From the NCBI GenBank assembly GCA_961205875.1, contig OY540810.1, forward strand, positions 39,556,001 through 39,620,000: 64,000 nucleotides of DNA, read 5' to 3'. Positions 54,576 to 64,000 of this stretch are shown in pieces. The notes beneath the pieces were generated by a model. It saw only the letters and a program-made list of their open reading frames with translations. It made no database searches and was not told the DNA's origin. Position numbers and translations under genes: made by a program. The DNA is from Sialis fuliginosa. Taxonomy: Eukaryota; Arthropoda; Insecta; Megaloptera; Sialidae. Every line of letters starts with the position of its first letter. Position 1 is the first letter of the stretch.

Positions 54576-55400
54576 TCATGGCAGATATTTCTCCTCTGTT
54601 ATAAACCATTTGAATTATAATTAAAAAAATTGTTTTTTCAAAAATTGGTTTATTCGAAAAAATGAATAGAACATAAATTATAGATACTGATATTAACTAC
54701 AATTTTTTTTTCTATTTTGTACTGTTTCAAAGTAATCCGAAAAATTCAGAAATCGACGTAGGTAAACATCCGTATCCGGTTGAAAGACCGTTTTCAAAAA
54801 TAGGACGTTTTCTTCCCAGACAAAAATTAATCTTAAATATAAAATTTCATCCTTCTACGATTTGTCGTATTTGACTTACAGCGCTTATAGACAGACAGAC
54901 AGACAGACACACAGACATCATGGCGAAAATAGTCAGAATGGATTAGGGGAAGGTCAAAATGGATAATTCCATCAAAATCCGGATTTTTTACACTATTTAT
55001 ATGAATGGATACAATTTTGAGTTAAATAATCTGATCGAAAAACAGAAGTGATAAAAATAAAGTGGAACCATAGACAATAGGGTTTTACGTACATATTTGT
55101 ATTTAATAAATATTAACTTCCGTGGTTATATTGGATGTAAATAATATAATAAAAAATAATAATAAAATAAAAATCTGATATGAAAATTAAATTTTATGGA
55201 AATTTCCCCGTAAGATACGACAAAAGCCTTTATAATTACAGTTTATATTAAATTAAATTTTATTAATTGATATTTTGTTTGCATTCTAATGAAAGGTTCA
55301 TGAAATAGCAATTATTACACCTCGAAAATTAAAGCAGTTAAAATTAAAATATTTTAATGACTTTTCACAAGTCTAAATTACAAAGAGTTGAGTGTAAATA
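54576..55400. other. Unassigned stretch with a partial inverted match
   Basis: Positions 54725-54783 (inverse of CGGATGTTTACCTACGTCGA) pair with 54288-54340 at roughly 75 percent, crossing the element at 54113-54575. A GACAGACAGACAGACAG run with ATCATGGCGAAAATAGTCAG (54889-54940) looks like an R- or RTE-type scrap. Confidence 0.4.
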
Positions 55401-55925
55401 AGGTACTGGCACTAGTTATGACCGCATAAGAGCAATGTTTACTGTTTTTGTGACTGATGGGCTTTTTTTCTAATTCTCATGAATTCATGTTACTAATAAA
55501 ACATGTAACTCTTTATTTAATCAATTTAATTACCAAAGTTCGCAAATATAGTTTTTTTTTTTAATTATAGTCTTTTATTTTGTTTATGTTTTTTCTCCAG
55601 TAATGGATGGACACTTGTTAATGATTACAAAATGATAAGTATTACGATACAAAAGATATAAAAGAAAGAATCGTCTTTGAAACAATGTAAAGCAGTTGCT
55701 ATGATAATATAATAATTAATAAATAAATTATACTAATGATTAGTTTAAATGTCCACCATTTTGGCCGATTGTCATCAAATCACGCTGTAAGACATTTAAA
55801 TATATATACATTAATATTCAGAAATGGTAGTAATCAAATATCAAGAAATATGTATTTCTAATTCAGTACATTTAATTTAAAAATTGCCATTACTGGGGAC
55901 ATATCCAAGACTGGTGCCAGTATCT
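55401..55925 (-). mobile_element. Family C copy (full length)
   Basis: TA on both sides; ends AGGTACTGGCACTAGTTATG and the inverse of AGATACTGGCACCAGTCTTG. 525 bp, co-linear with 18460-19037 apart from small deletions (the GATAAAGTAAAACC block is lost). Confidence 0.8.
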
Positions 55926-56379
55926 TATAGATATATGAACAATAATTAACATGAACATTGATTTAAAATTATTTTTTATTAATACATATTGGTAGCAAAA
56001 ATGTTATTTTCCCGGAATATCCGTTCATAATTTTGCAAATTTCAATCAGATCAATTATATTGATGTTTTTTTTTTAATTTCCTCGGTGAAATATGAACTA
56101 TTATAGTATGTTTATTGTTTATATTATTTACTTTCCTAATAAAAAACTTATTCACAAGATAGATATACAAAAATATATCGGACAGAAATACTACCCAGAA
56201 CTATAGTAAGCTACCAATCAGATTCTTAGAAAAAGAGATAGATATATTCCAAACTACACTGCATCTCTCTCTCATTTTTTGAACAAATATTACACCATTG
56301 TGTTAATACACAATGCGCTGTCCATGCTCTATGTCTATGGTTTTCAATATTTTTTTAAATTTTGTTCAACCTAATTAGA
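55926..56379. other. Unassigned stretch
   Basis: Nothing recognised. Confidence 0.35.
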
Positions 56380-56785
56380 CTCATCCTTAATATATATAAA
56401 GCTCAGCGTCTCTTTGCCAGTCTGTCTGTCCGTCTGTCCATTAGTGCGCTTATCACTCACAGAACACGTGGTTTCTTTTTTAATTCATAGGTACATTCTC
56501 TGGCCAGGTTATAGGCTATATTTTGTTACGTTAAGTAACATAACTAAGCAGTGCCGACAATAGTAAATCAAGTCGGAAAAAATTTTGCCGTCGGCGTGCT
56601 ATTTTGCAATACGCTGCCTAAACCGTTCAATATTGGACAAAATAATGTATTATAGAATTGTGTAGAATCAAAAGATCTACAATAAAGTCAGCGACACCAC
56701 ATATCTAACTTTTATATTTAAGCTACAATGACTGCTTTTATGTTACAAAGAAAATTTTGTGAAGCCGCGAGGGCCCAGCTAGTCC
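56380..56785 (-). mobile_element. Family E copy
   Basis: Tail first: CCTTAATATATATAAAGCTC, GTGCGCTTATCACTCACAGA, TTTCTTTTTTAATTCATAGG, AGTAAATCAAGTCGGAAAAA, CTGCCTAAACCGTTCAATAT. Head at 56785: AAGCCGCGAGGGCCCAGCTA inverse. Its AATAATGTATTATAGAATTG is a second empty-site version of the TTAA insertion at 57491. Confidence 0.7.
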
Positions 56786-57178
56786 TGTATAATATTTAAA
56801 CTTCATATTTCCACTTGATAAAGTATCAAATTTCGCAACTGGCTAAAAATTTTAAAAAGTGTTTTTGGTAAAAAAATTTACGAACACGTAAACACCAAAG
56901 CGAGATATCCCAGCTGAAAGAAATCAATACGTGATTCGCATTCTTCCAGAGCTAAACATCCGACCAAGTTGAAAAATCATCCGGAACCCATTTCACTATA
57001 AATCACATCTATACAATTGTCGTATGTAGATCTTTGTGTGGCGCAGTACAATTGTTCGAGAGTTCTGAACGCCGCGGGTCATTTTTTGAAATGCCACGAG
57101 CAATGTTGACGCCGCGCAGTGCTGTTATCGAACGTTCACCTTTGTTGTTGTATATTGTAGAGTGGTCGGATCCCGAAC
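56786..57178. other. Unassigned stretch
   Basis: GC-richer near 57050-57170. The 69-codon frame 57034-57243 runs into the TIR at 57179, so it is unlikely to be a gene. Confidence 0.35.
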
Positions 57179-57245
57179 TATACAGGACGATTTACATCAG
57201 GTGGAACAAACTTAAACAGTTGGTCAAGCAAAAAAGTTCATAAAA

Positions 57246-58703
57246 CTCAACGTGTCTCTGTCTATCTGTCCGTTAGTGCGCTTATCCCTCGAGAACCACT
57301 TATCCGATTTACGTGGTTTCTTTTTTAATTCATAGATACGTTCTCTGGCCACGTTATAGACTATATTTTGTTACGTTAGGTAACATAACAACTAAGCAGT
57401 GACGATAATAGTAAATCAAGTCGGAAAAAAGTTCGCTCTTTTGCAGTACGCTGCCTAAACCGTTCAATATTGAACAAAATAATGTATTAAGGGCGGGGTA
57501 AGGTTTAAAAAAATTTTTATTTTGAATTTTTTTTATTTTTTTAACTGAATGCATAATATTTCAAGAATATTGTGTTTAAATTTCAAGTCGATTGGAGCAA
57601 AATTGACGAAGTTATGAGTATTTTTATATCTGGCGGATTTTTATACCTACCCGAGCGCGCTATTGTTTTTTTTAGTGTTCAAAACTTTAAAGCGTTTTCC
57701 CCACAACTCACTTTTTCAAAGTCGGTGCCCCTCATAACGTCAAAACTACTGCATCGATCCTTTTGAAATTTTGAACACTATTTCTGTACATAATTTACGA
57801 GGTAACGCCGGAGAGTTTTTTTCAAATTTGTTAATAATTTTTATTTTACAATAACAAATTAGCCGATTTTTTCGCAAAAAATCGCGTTTTTTGCTTCAAA
57901 GTGTTCCAAAAAAGTGAAAAATTTAAATTTCGAAAAACCTTCGCCGGCGTTACCTGGGGAAAACTATTATCTAACGTATGAACTTTTATTTTTTGATTTC
58001 GGATGATCCAGCACCAAGTTATGAGGGGCACCGTAATTCTACTTTTTTCCGAGAGACGTCCGAATAATTGCTGCCATTGCCGTATTTTTTAATATTTCTT
58101 CGTGAAAATTTTATACAACATTCTTCGAATGTCATTCTTTAATGTACCATTGGTTTTAATAAAGAGATTTTAACTGTGTCGTCAAAAAAAATTCACAAAA
58201 ACATGCCTTTTTTGTACGAATTAACCTTACCCCGCCCTTAAAGAATTGTCTAGAATAAAAAGGGACACCATATGTCTAACTTTTATATTTCAGCCACAAT
58301 GAATGCTTTTATGTTACAAAGGAAATTTAAAATACATGGGTTCTATTTACGTGGACTTATGACCTGAAAAACATTAATCCTTATCGAAATAAATGATTTC
58401 ATTGTCATAAGTACTTAATGTAGATATAATTTGCCCTTTACAGAATCCAATTTGGTCTTTTGGTTTAGGAAATAACGTGAAATATACATACAATATCATA
58501 TTATTCGCGGCAATTCGCGCGAACTATGGTGAAATGTCGCGGTACAGAGGGAAGATTCTTCGTTCGGCCGGCAGTTGTTTATTTTGTTTTCAATTATTAA
58601 CTTTTAAATTTAAACAGAACAAAAATTATTTGTTACTTCGGGTGGGCATGATTACTTTATGTTTATTAAATTAATATCCCCGGGTAACACCGGGTCCAAT
58701 GCG
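57246..58703 (-). mobile_element. Family E copy split by a TTAA element
   Basis: 57246-57490 and 58238-58703 together align with the full E order: tail GTGCGCTTATCCCTCGAGAA ... CGTTCAATATTGAACAAAAT | AAAGAATTGTCTAGAATAAA ... TGGACTTATGACC ... GCAATTCGCGCGAACT ... head ATCCCCGGGTAACACCGGGT, inverse of ACTAGCGCATTGGACCCGG. Confidence 0.8.
57491..58237. mobile_element. 747-bp TTAA-flanked element F
   Basis: Ends GGGCGGGGTAAGGTT and its inverse (15 bp perfect), with TTAA at 57487-57490 and 58238-58241. The E copy at 27105 has a single TTAA at this point, so TTAA is a genuine TSD. Internal arms about 57723-57830 and 57925-58030 are diverged inverse copies (CGGTGCCCCTCATAAC, GGTAACGCCGG). Target choice is piggyBac-like, but ends starting GGG rather than CC are unusual. 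Frames inside are not transposase-like. Confidence 0.9.
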
Positions 58704-58862
58704 CTAGTATTAAATAAAAACTAATTTTAGGCAAAATTTTTGGAGGTCTGTAGCTCCCTCACGAAGAATATACGGATACATGTTCATATGAACTTTTTTG
58801 CTTGAAATATTTTTCTCGATCAACTGTTCAAGTATGTTCCACCTGATATGACTCACCTGTAT

Positions 58863-58997
58863 ATTGAACGAACGCGTTTTATTTCCTTTCTGATAATTTG
58901 GCGCAATCAACGAGAATTAACCCTTGAATACGTGACTTTTATTCATTTATTTGGTATAGCGTCGTATGATTGCAATTTCTAGTTGCATTTCATTGAA
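58863..58997. other. Short stretch with a TTAACCCTTGAA motif
   Basis: TTAACCCTTGAATACGTGAC at 58919 resembles a piggyBac-type end, unpaired. Confidence 0.3.
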
Positions 58998-59200
58998 TAC
59001 TAGCTGTAACCGCGGCTTCGCTCGCGTGAAATTATTATTTAGGATTTAAAAAAATATAGTTGAATTTATAAGTACAAACAAGATTAGTTATTATTGTAAA
59101 AATAACTAATCAACAATCAGAACAAAAAGTACAAATCATTTTTGTTCTGTTTAAATTTAAAAGTTAATTATTGAAAACAAAATAAACTATTCTGGGTATA
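58998..59200 (+). mobile_element. Family E 5' fragment
   Basis: TACTAGCTGTAACCGCGGCT, TCGCTCGCGTGAAATTATTA, AACAATCAGAACAAAAAGTA, AACAAAATAAACTATTCTGG: the head and first ~200 bp of E, truncated after. Confidence 0.65.
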
Positions 59201-59391
59201 TCTGAGTGCGGGTCTTGAATTTTTCGGGTCACGGTTGTTACCCGAAGTGAGCATAAGCGATTTTATTTTTTTGATATTCGCGTATTTGAATGTTTAAATA
59301 AATGTGATTTAAAAGAGTAATTACATGTAAAATAATGAAAATTATTATTAATACGGTCAGTTATGATGTTCTTTCTTATTTTCTTATCTTT

Positions 59392-59818
59392 ACATTGATA
59401 TTTCTATGAAAAGTTGAAACTTGAACAAAAAACTCGACAAAAAATTTTTCACGAAATTTCGAAAAACCTTAAAAAAATGTCGATTTTTGGCCAAAATTGT
59501 TTTGTCTAATTTTGAAGTGTTATACATATCTTTATATAGATTTTAACACGCTGATTTCAAATCCGTCAACTAAAATCAATTCCGACTACCTGTTCAAAAG
59601 TTACGGGTATTTTTTTCCAAAATTTTGAAAAAACTGAAACATTGAGAAGCCATATTTCGAGAACGGTTTCAGATACAGACCTGCGGTTTGAAAATTTCAA
59701 CTTTTTACTTCATTTTCTATACAAAAAACATATATTTAACGAAATCTAAAACTCTATTCTAATTTCACTTTTTATAGAAATTTCATAGAAAAATGTCATC
59801 TTTTCATGAAAATATCAA
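59392..59818. mobile_element. Possible TIR element sharing sequence with the nested hAT MITE
   Basis: Left TTGATATTTCTATGAAAAGT and inverse TTGATATTTTCATGAAAAGA at the right (a few mismatches). 59680-59745 (GCGGTTTGAAAATTTCAACT, TTTTCTATACAAAAAACATA) is the inverse of 48235-48298 inside the MITE at 47939. Boundaries are uncertain. Confidence 0.45.
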
Positions 59819-60270
59819 CTCGAGTACATTTTGAAAGTTAATTTATAAATTAATATATATTAAATTTTGTCACTAGCGTGAGTAAAAATACAATTCGTGA
59901 ACAAAAATTATTCACACGTCCAACTTAATCCAGGGTGGTATCGAAATTCATTTAACATTAGTTTATTATCCTGACAATCAAAGAATATTAAAACAGAAAA
60001 AAATCATCTTGTTAGCTTCAAATAAAATTACGAATTCAAGTTCTTTTCTCGTTTTAATTATCCAATACTGATAAAATATGCAAAACACTCTTTCTTATTA
60101 AAATACTTTTCATTTACTTTGTAAAAGAACTAAAACGAAATGAAAAGATTAGTTTTATGTGCATTTAAAAATAAGAAATCCTTAATTTATTTCAAAATTT
60201 ATCTAAACGAAGCAATAGTTTATTTGTTTATTTTTTCTCTCGTCTTTCTAATCAATGACATTTTTATTTA
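59819..60270. other. Unassigned stretch
   Basis: Nothing recognised. Confidence 0.35.
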
Positions 60271-60400
60271 CTAGCGCATTGGACCCGGTGTTATTTGGGG
60301 ATATAAATTTAAGTGGTAATAAACTAATTAAACATTTTCACTTATCAATAACTATTTAGGCAGCGTACACGAAAATACCTCTCCGACGATTTTTTTATAA
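60271..60400 (+). mobile_element. Family E 5' fragment
   Basis: TACTAGCGCATTGGACCCGG, GGGGATATAAATTTAA, then ATAACTATTTAGGCAGCGTA: head plus a later piece, with an internal deletion. Confidence 0.5.
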
Positions 60401-60418
60401 TAAAATATACGTGTTTGT

Positions 60419-61404
60419 ATATTGCACACCCCAAGTATAGCTTGGAATGTGGTCTATTATCGTCCTATTTTTTTTGCGTATATACATTGATAAAATGAGC
60501 ATTATATCTTAAATTTCTTCAGTAACTCACTTAAAAGTTTACATTTTCTCAAATAGAACATTACAGTCTCCATATTAACTTAATTTAATATTGATTGGTT
60601 TTAATTTTCTGTCATAAAAATATAAACAAAGTTCAATTTGTCGTTTCAGACCCATTTTTACACCACGGTAACAAACTGCTGCTCGCAATACGTAATAAAT
60701 TAACATTAAACCTTTCGAATTCGCTTCATCTATTTGCAGAATAGAACCCTATTAAAATTCAGCCAAATCGGATAACTAGAAGTAAGGAAATTTGCAGTTT
60801 ATTTCAATATTTTTACGTATGTTAACGTCAAATTTTTTGGCAAATATATAGTGGTTCAGAAATGTTTGAAAAATATCCGCTAGGCGCGACCGTCGCGCGA
60901 ACTGACATGTTTTATACAACTACTTACATATGTCATTATAGTTAAAAAATGCACATTTAAATTTTGTATTGTATTAAATTATGTTATTGTCACTTATTGT
61001 TTGATACGTTTTTCTATGAAAATATACGACGGTAATAAACATCTGGATATTTTTCTGTGTTATGAATTTCATACGTTTCATTGTTGGTATGGTAAATGTT
61101 TTTTTTTTAATTTTGAATTGTGTTTGTTAAAATTTAATGTTAATTCCGAAAAATTATAATTGTAGTATTAACGTATTATGATAAATTAAAATGTATTATT
61201 TATCATTTGTGGAATATGTTTTTCAGGTTCTGTATTTATTTACTCTTTTGTGACAAATTGTTTTAAGAAAATATACTACTTGAAAGTGAGGTTGTCATTT
61301 ATTATACTATTAACATCAATTTTTTACAAGAAATTTTTTAAATATCCTTCAAAAAACGATAGTTTCAAAAGTTTAAGGGGTGTGCATATTATGGCCAAGC
61401 CATG
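60419..61404 (+). repeat. ~990-bp interspersed repeat H, copy 2
   Basis: ATATTGCACACCCCAAGTAT to AAGGGGTGTGCATATTATGG...CCAAGCCATGC; inverse twin of 3722-4713. The frame with TNCFKKIYYLKVR...FYKKFFKYPSKNDSFKSLRG (61250-61441) is open as in copy 1 and is preceded by TGTTTTTCAG, a good 3' splice-site context. The opposite-strand MGLKRQIELCLYFYDRKLKP segment has an early stop here. Confidence 0.75.
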
Positions 61405-62130
61405 CTTTTTTTCAGCTATGAATAAAATTTTCATATTATAATTTAAAATGTTAAAACGATTCAATGACAACTAAAAAAAAAGTTAATGTTCAATTTTCTA
61501 AATCTTAGAATCACAAATATTCTTTTAAAAAATTGCAATAGACGTGCTTTTTATCAATGCAAAAATAGAATATTTTAGTATTTGTTATTCAATATAATTA
61601 TTTAATGTTCTTAGGTTTGAAAATATAAAAAAATATTTCACCAAAATATGATCAAGTAGAGTTATAAATTTTATGATGCCATAAAAATAATATTAGTAGT
61701 GACTTACATGAAATATCTTTTTTGATAGAAAACTTTTTCTTTATATATTAAAGAAAGTTTTTATTGACGTCAAAGAAAAAGTCATAAAGTCAATAAATAG
61801 TAAATACCTACCTTAAATTAGATAGATTAATTATGATAATAATGTATGTATGAAGCATTTAGATACATATATTATTATTTTTATTTATAATAGAATTTAA
61901 AAAAAAAATTTGTTTCAGCCGGAATTTTGGCTATTCCGATTCCAACCGGAATAAAAAATACCAATTCTGGTACAACTCTAATATTATCCCATTTTTATGA
62001 GCTATGTAACTGCAGGTATATATAAAAGACTTACGTTGTATTAGCAATAAAAGAAGTAACATTTTTTTCTATTGATGAAAACAAGAAATATCTATATGGA
62101 TACTCTGATACCCTGTTATTTATGTACATA
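61405..62130. other. Unassigned stretch
   Basis: TGACGTCA at 61765-61772. CCGGAATTTTGGCTATTCCG at 61919 is a small palindromic piece. Nothing else. Confidence 0.35.
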
Positions 62131-62330
62131 TAAGGTATGGCACCAGTCTTGGACACTTGTTTAATTAAATATACTAAATTAGAAATATTTGTTGATATTT
62201 GATTACATACTGCCATTACTGAATCATAATCTATAGACACTTAACTGTAAAACAGCTTAATTTGATAACAATCGGCCAATGGGTGTCAAAATGGTGGACG
62301 TTTAAACTGATTATAAGTGTGTAATCTATG
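62131..62330 (+). mobile_element. Family C copy, 3' truncated
   Basis: AAGGTATGGCACCAGTCTTG, GACACTTGTTTAATTAAATA, CGGCCAATGGGTGTCAAAAT. Supplies the uninterrupted version of the C fragment split by the B element at 18107. Confidence 0.7.
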
Positions 62331-62350
62331 TAAAATTGTTATATAATAAG

Positions 62351-62668
62351 ATATAGCCAGTAATAAATTAATAGAAAGTATAAAAAATAGTGTGCTATGC
62401 GAATTTAATTAAATAAAACAAATGATTTAAATTTTTAAAACAATAATTTCAAGTATTTTTGCCATTATTTCGAAGATTTTTAACGTTTTTTTAAATTTTA
62501 TTGATAAATAATACTCAAAAACGTTAAAAATTTGAGAAATAAGGCATAAATACATGAAATTATTGTTTTAAAAATGTTAATCAATTGTTTGTATTTTATT
62601 AAATCTGCATAGCACATTATTTTTCGATATTTTCTAATAATTTTATACTTGTTTTCTATCAATTTTAC
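62351..62668. mobile_element. Foldback element AH, ~140-bp arms
   Basis: GTAATAAATTAATAGAAAGT...GTGTGCTATGCGAATTTAAT...TTTTAAAACAATAATTTCA and inverse on the right, with a centre of about 20-30 bp. Adjacent to the truncated C copy. No second copy in the window. Confidence 0.7.
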
Positions 62669-62729
62669 TACCATGCATTTATTACACTTTTGTATAGAGA
62701 ATATTCTCAGCTATAAAATCAATTAATAA

Positions 62730-62904
62730 TATACAGGTTATATTTTAATATATCACTGAAATTCGACATTCAATTGTTTTTTTGAGACCGCCATTATTCA
62801 TCCCAGAAAAAAAACTGATACTTTGCCCATTTAACCGATCTTTTAGCTCCGATAATAACAAAGTTAACAATGGTGACTCAATTCTGGCGAACACCTGTAT
62901 AAAC
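62730..62904. repeat. Short element with TATACAGGT ends
   Basis: ATATACAGGTTATATT at the left and the inverse of TTATACAGGTGTTCGCCAGA at the right. Only about 9 bp match, so this may be one genuine end plus chance. Confidence 0.4.
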
Positions 62905-62943
62905 TGCATATGATAATATACTAATAGTGACGTTAATTATAAT

Positions 62944-63990
62944 AAATAAAAACAACTTGTTTGTCTAAACATCAAAAATTTAATAATTCGGGCAAGACAT
63001 ACACGAGTGTATGCCATAAGGGTTCCGAAGTACGTACTACGTGAAATGTGCATTTTTAAGTTATAGTTTAAATATAAAAAAGTGTCAAGTTCTACTAATT
63101 GAGATCTATATTTTGACATACCACATGCCTAGATATCAAAAAAAAAAATTTATGACGCCCCTCCCTATAATTCCAAAATTTAAAATTATATTGTTGACTT
63201 TAGTATTTGTCGTTGGTAGTCCCACCAAAGCCTCGTTACCAAATTTTTTTCAGATTTTTTGAGCCAGCAGTTACAGAGATAGAGTAGGGGGGACAAAATA
63301 AAACACTGCTTTTATCCCCCTACAGGCGCCATTTTTGAGTTAAAAAAAAAAATAAAAAACAGGGGCATATTCTACTAATTGAGACGTAAATTTTGACGTG
63401 CCACACGTCTTGGTATACAATTTTTTTGTTTTTTTGGATTTGTTTTAAAGCCCCCTACAGGCACCATTTTTGATTTAGAAAAACAATAAAAAAAGGGTCA
63501 AATTCCGCTTGTTTGGTTATACATTTTAACGTGCCACATGCCTTGGTATAAAAAAATATATTTTTTTTACCTAGCTTTAGCTCCTTATTGCCCCCCCTGA
63601 AAAATTATTTATTCAATAAATTTGTACATATTTTACTAGAGGGTGTCATTTTACATGTTCAGTAAAAATTTCAAGTTTCTAGCTTATAAAGTTTACGAGC
63701 TATTTAGCTTTGAGTGAAAAGGACGGACGGACGGACGGACGGACGGACATACGGACGGACGGACATACGGACGGACGACAAAGCGATATTAATAGGGTTT
63801 CTTCGGAACCCTAATAAAGAAAAAGTAAATGTAAGCTTTCAGTCACATGAATATTGTTGAGATAACGACATCGTTCTCACATTTTGTTCTTTCTTAATAG
63901 CCTGATGATGATTATGTGAATCGAAAGCTTGCGATTACTTTTTCTTTATTAATTTTTTGACGTTTAGACAAACAAGTTGTTTTTATTTAA
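62944..63990. mobile_element. R copy enclosed by inverted 35-bp arms
   Basis: ATAAAAACAACTTGTTTGTC...TAAACATCAAAAA at 62946-62980 and its inverse at 63955-63988. The right arm belongs to a Q-type end (CCTGATGATGATTATGTGAA, TCGAAAGCTTGCGATTAC). Just inside, 63818-63850 and 63918-63950 are also inverse (AAAGAAAAAGTAA, AAGCTTTCAGTCACATG-like). Confidence 0.6.
62985..63813 (+). repeat. Family R copy with internal duplication
   Basis: Aligns with 15725-16168 at both ends, but the middle holds two rounds of the TCTACTAATTGAGAYSTA, TTTTGACRTRCCACAYG, CCCCTACAGGCRCCATTTTT block. The tail GGACGGACGG run is longer and ends GGTTTCTTCGGAACCCTAA. Confidence 0.7.
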
Positions 63991-64000
63991 ACTACATATG

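Larger units (their letters stand above)
57179..58862. mobile_element. TIR element AF split by an E copy
   Basis: Left TATACAGGACGATTTACATC, AGGTGGAACAAACTTAAACA, AAGCAAAAAAGTTCAT. The inverse of these (TATACAGGTGAGTCATATCA, AGGTGGAACATACTTGAACA) forms the right end 58782-58862. The material between 57246 and 58703 is an E retroelement. The right part (58704-58780) resembles the inside of element J at 5281-5400. Confidence 0.7.

Noticed and set aside
1..64000. Bacterial or endosymbiont origin, operons, Shine-Dalgarno sites, terminators
   Set aside because: No dense long frames; transposon types, composition and splice-like contexts are eukaryotic.

Overview
This window looks like AT-rich nuclear DNA of an arthropod, most likely an insect. 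The evidence is indirect: a decayed mariner-type transposase, many short terminal-inverted-repeat (TIR) elements, short non-LTR (RTE-like) fragments with the ACTAGCTG...CGCGGCTTCG head, repeat ends beginning TACAGGGTG, and GTCTGTCTGTCC/GGACGGAC runs inside dispersed repeats. I could not assign a species or order. I found no intact protein-coding gene, rRNA, tRNA, CRISPR array, operon or bacterial/plasmid feature. The longest open frames are about 60-124 codons and mostly lie inside repeats. The window is best read as intergenic or intronic repeat landscape. All repeat calls come from reading copies against each other by eye, so boundaries are usually good to a few bases only where a TIR or target-site duplication (TSD) is visible.

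Layout. 0.6-2.2 kb: a 532-bp MITE with palindromic GGCATGATGCC ends, then a mariner transposase pseudogene. 2.5-3.5 kb: RTE-like units enclosed by inverted copies of one end sequence, then a reverse-transcriptase scrap. 3.7-4.7 kb: a ~990-bp repeat whose inverted twin lies at 60.4-61.4 kb. 5.2-7.3 kb: a TIR element carrying two other TIR elements. 7.5-8.2 kb: a 301-bp-arm inverted repeat. 8.5-9.1 kb: Penelope-like scraps and a strong hairpin. 9.4-31.6 kb: scattered copies of families A (TGCTTCCTCG), B (TGTCCGGTATTATAA), C (AGGTACTGGCACCAGT), D (ACTTCCATGTTC), E (RTE-like), P (CGAAACGTTGG) and R (GGGTTCCGAAG), plus a large foldback at 19.05-19.57 kb. 31.6-42 kb: more of the same, an adjacent pair of MITEs at 35.3-36.4 kb, foldbacks at 37.7 and 41.0 kb, and a transposase C-terminus at 41.4 kb. 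42-55 kb: A, D and C copies, a 2.2-kb TTAA-flanked element carrying a hAT-type MITE (46.6-48.8 kb), and a nearly identical inverted repeat at 52.3-52.7 kb. 57.2-58.9 kb: a three-level nest ending in a TTAA-flanked element. 58.9-64 kb: the inverted ~990-bp repeat, a foldback, and an R copy flanked by inverted 35-bp arms.

There is no gene network to describe. What the window offers is relative chronology and mechanism. Several insertions have a matching uninterrupted copy elsewhere in the window, so TSDs can be read directly: TTAA at 57.5/58.2 kb, TA at 5.2/5.9 kb, and perfect 8-bp duplications at 28.5 and 47.9 kb. The most notable items are large inverted repeats that could give hairpin RNA, short non-autonomous families I do not recognise, and a repeated CTGAWGATG-stem-GAAA motif resembling a hammerhead-ribozyme core.
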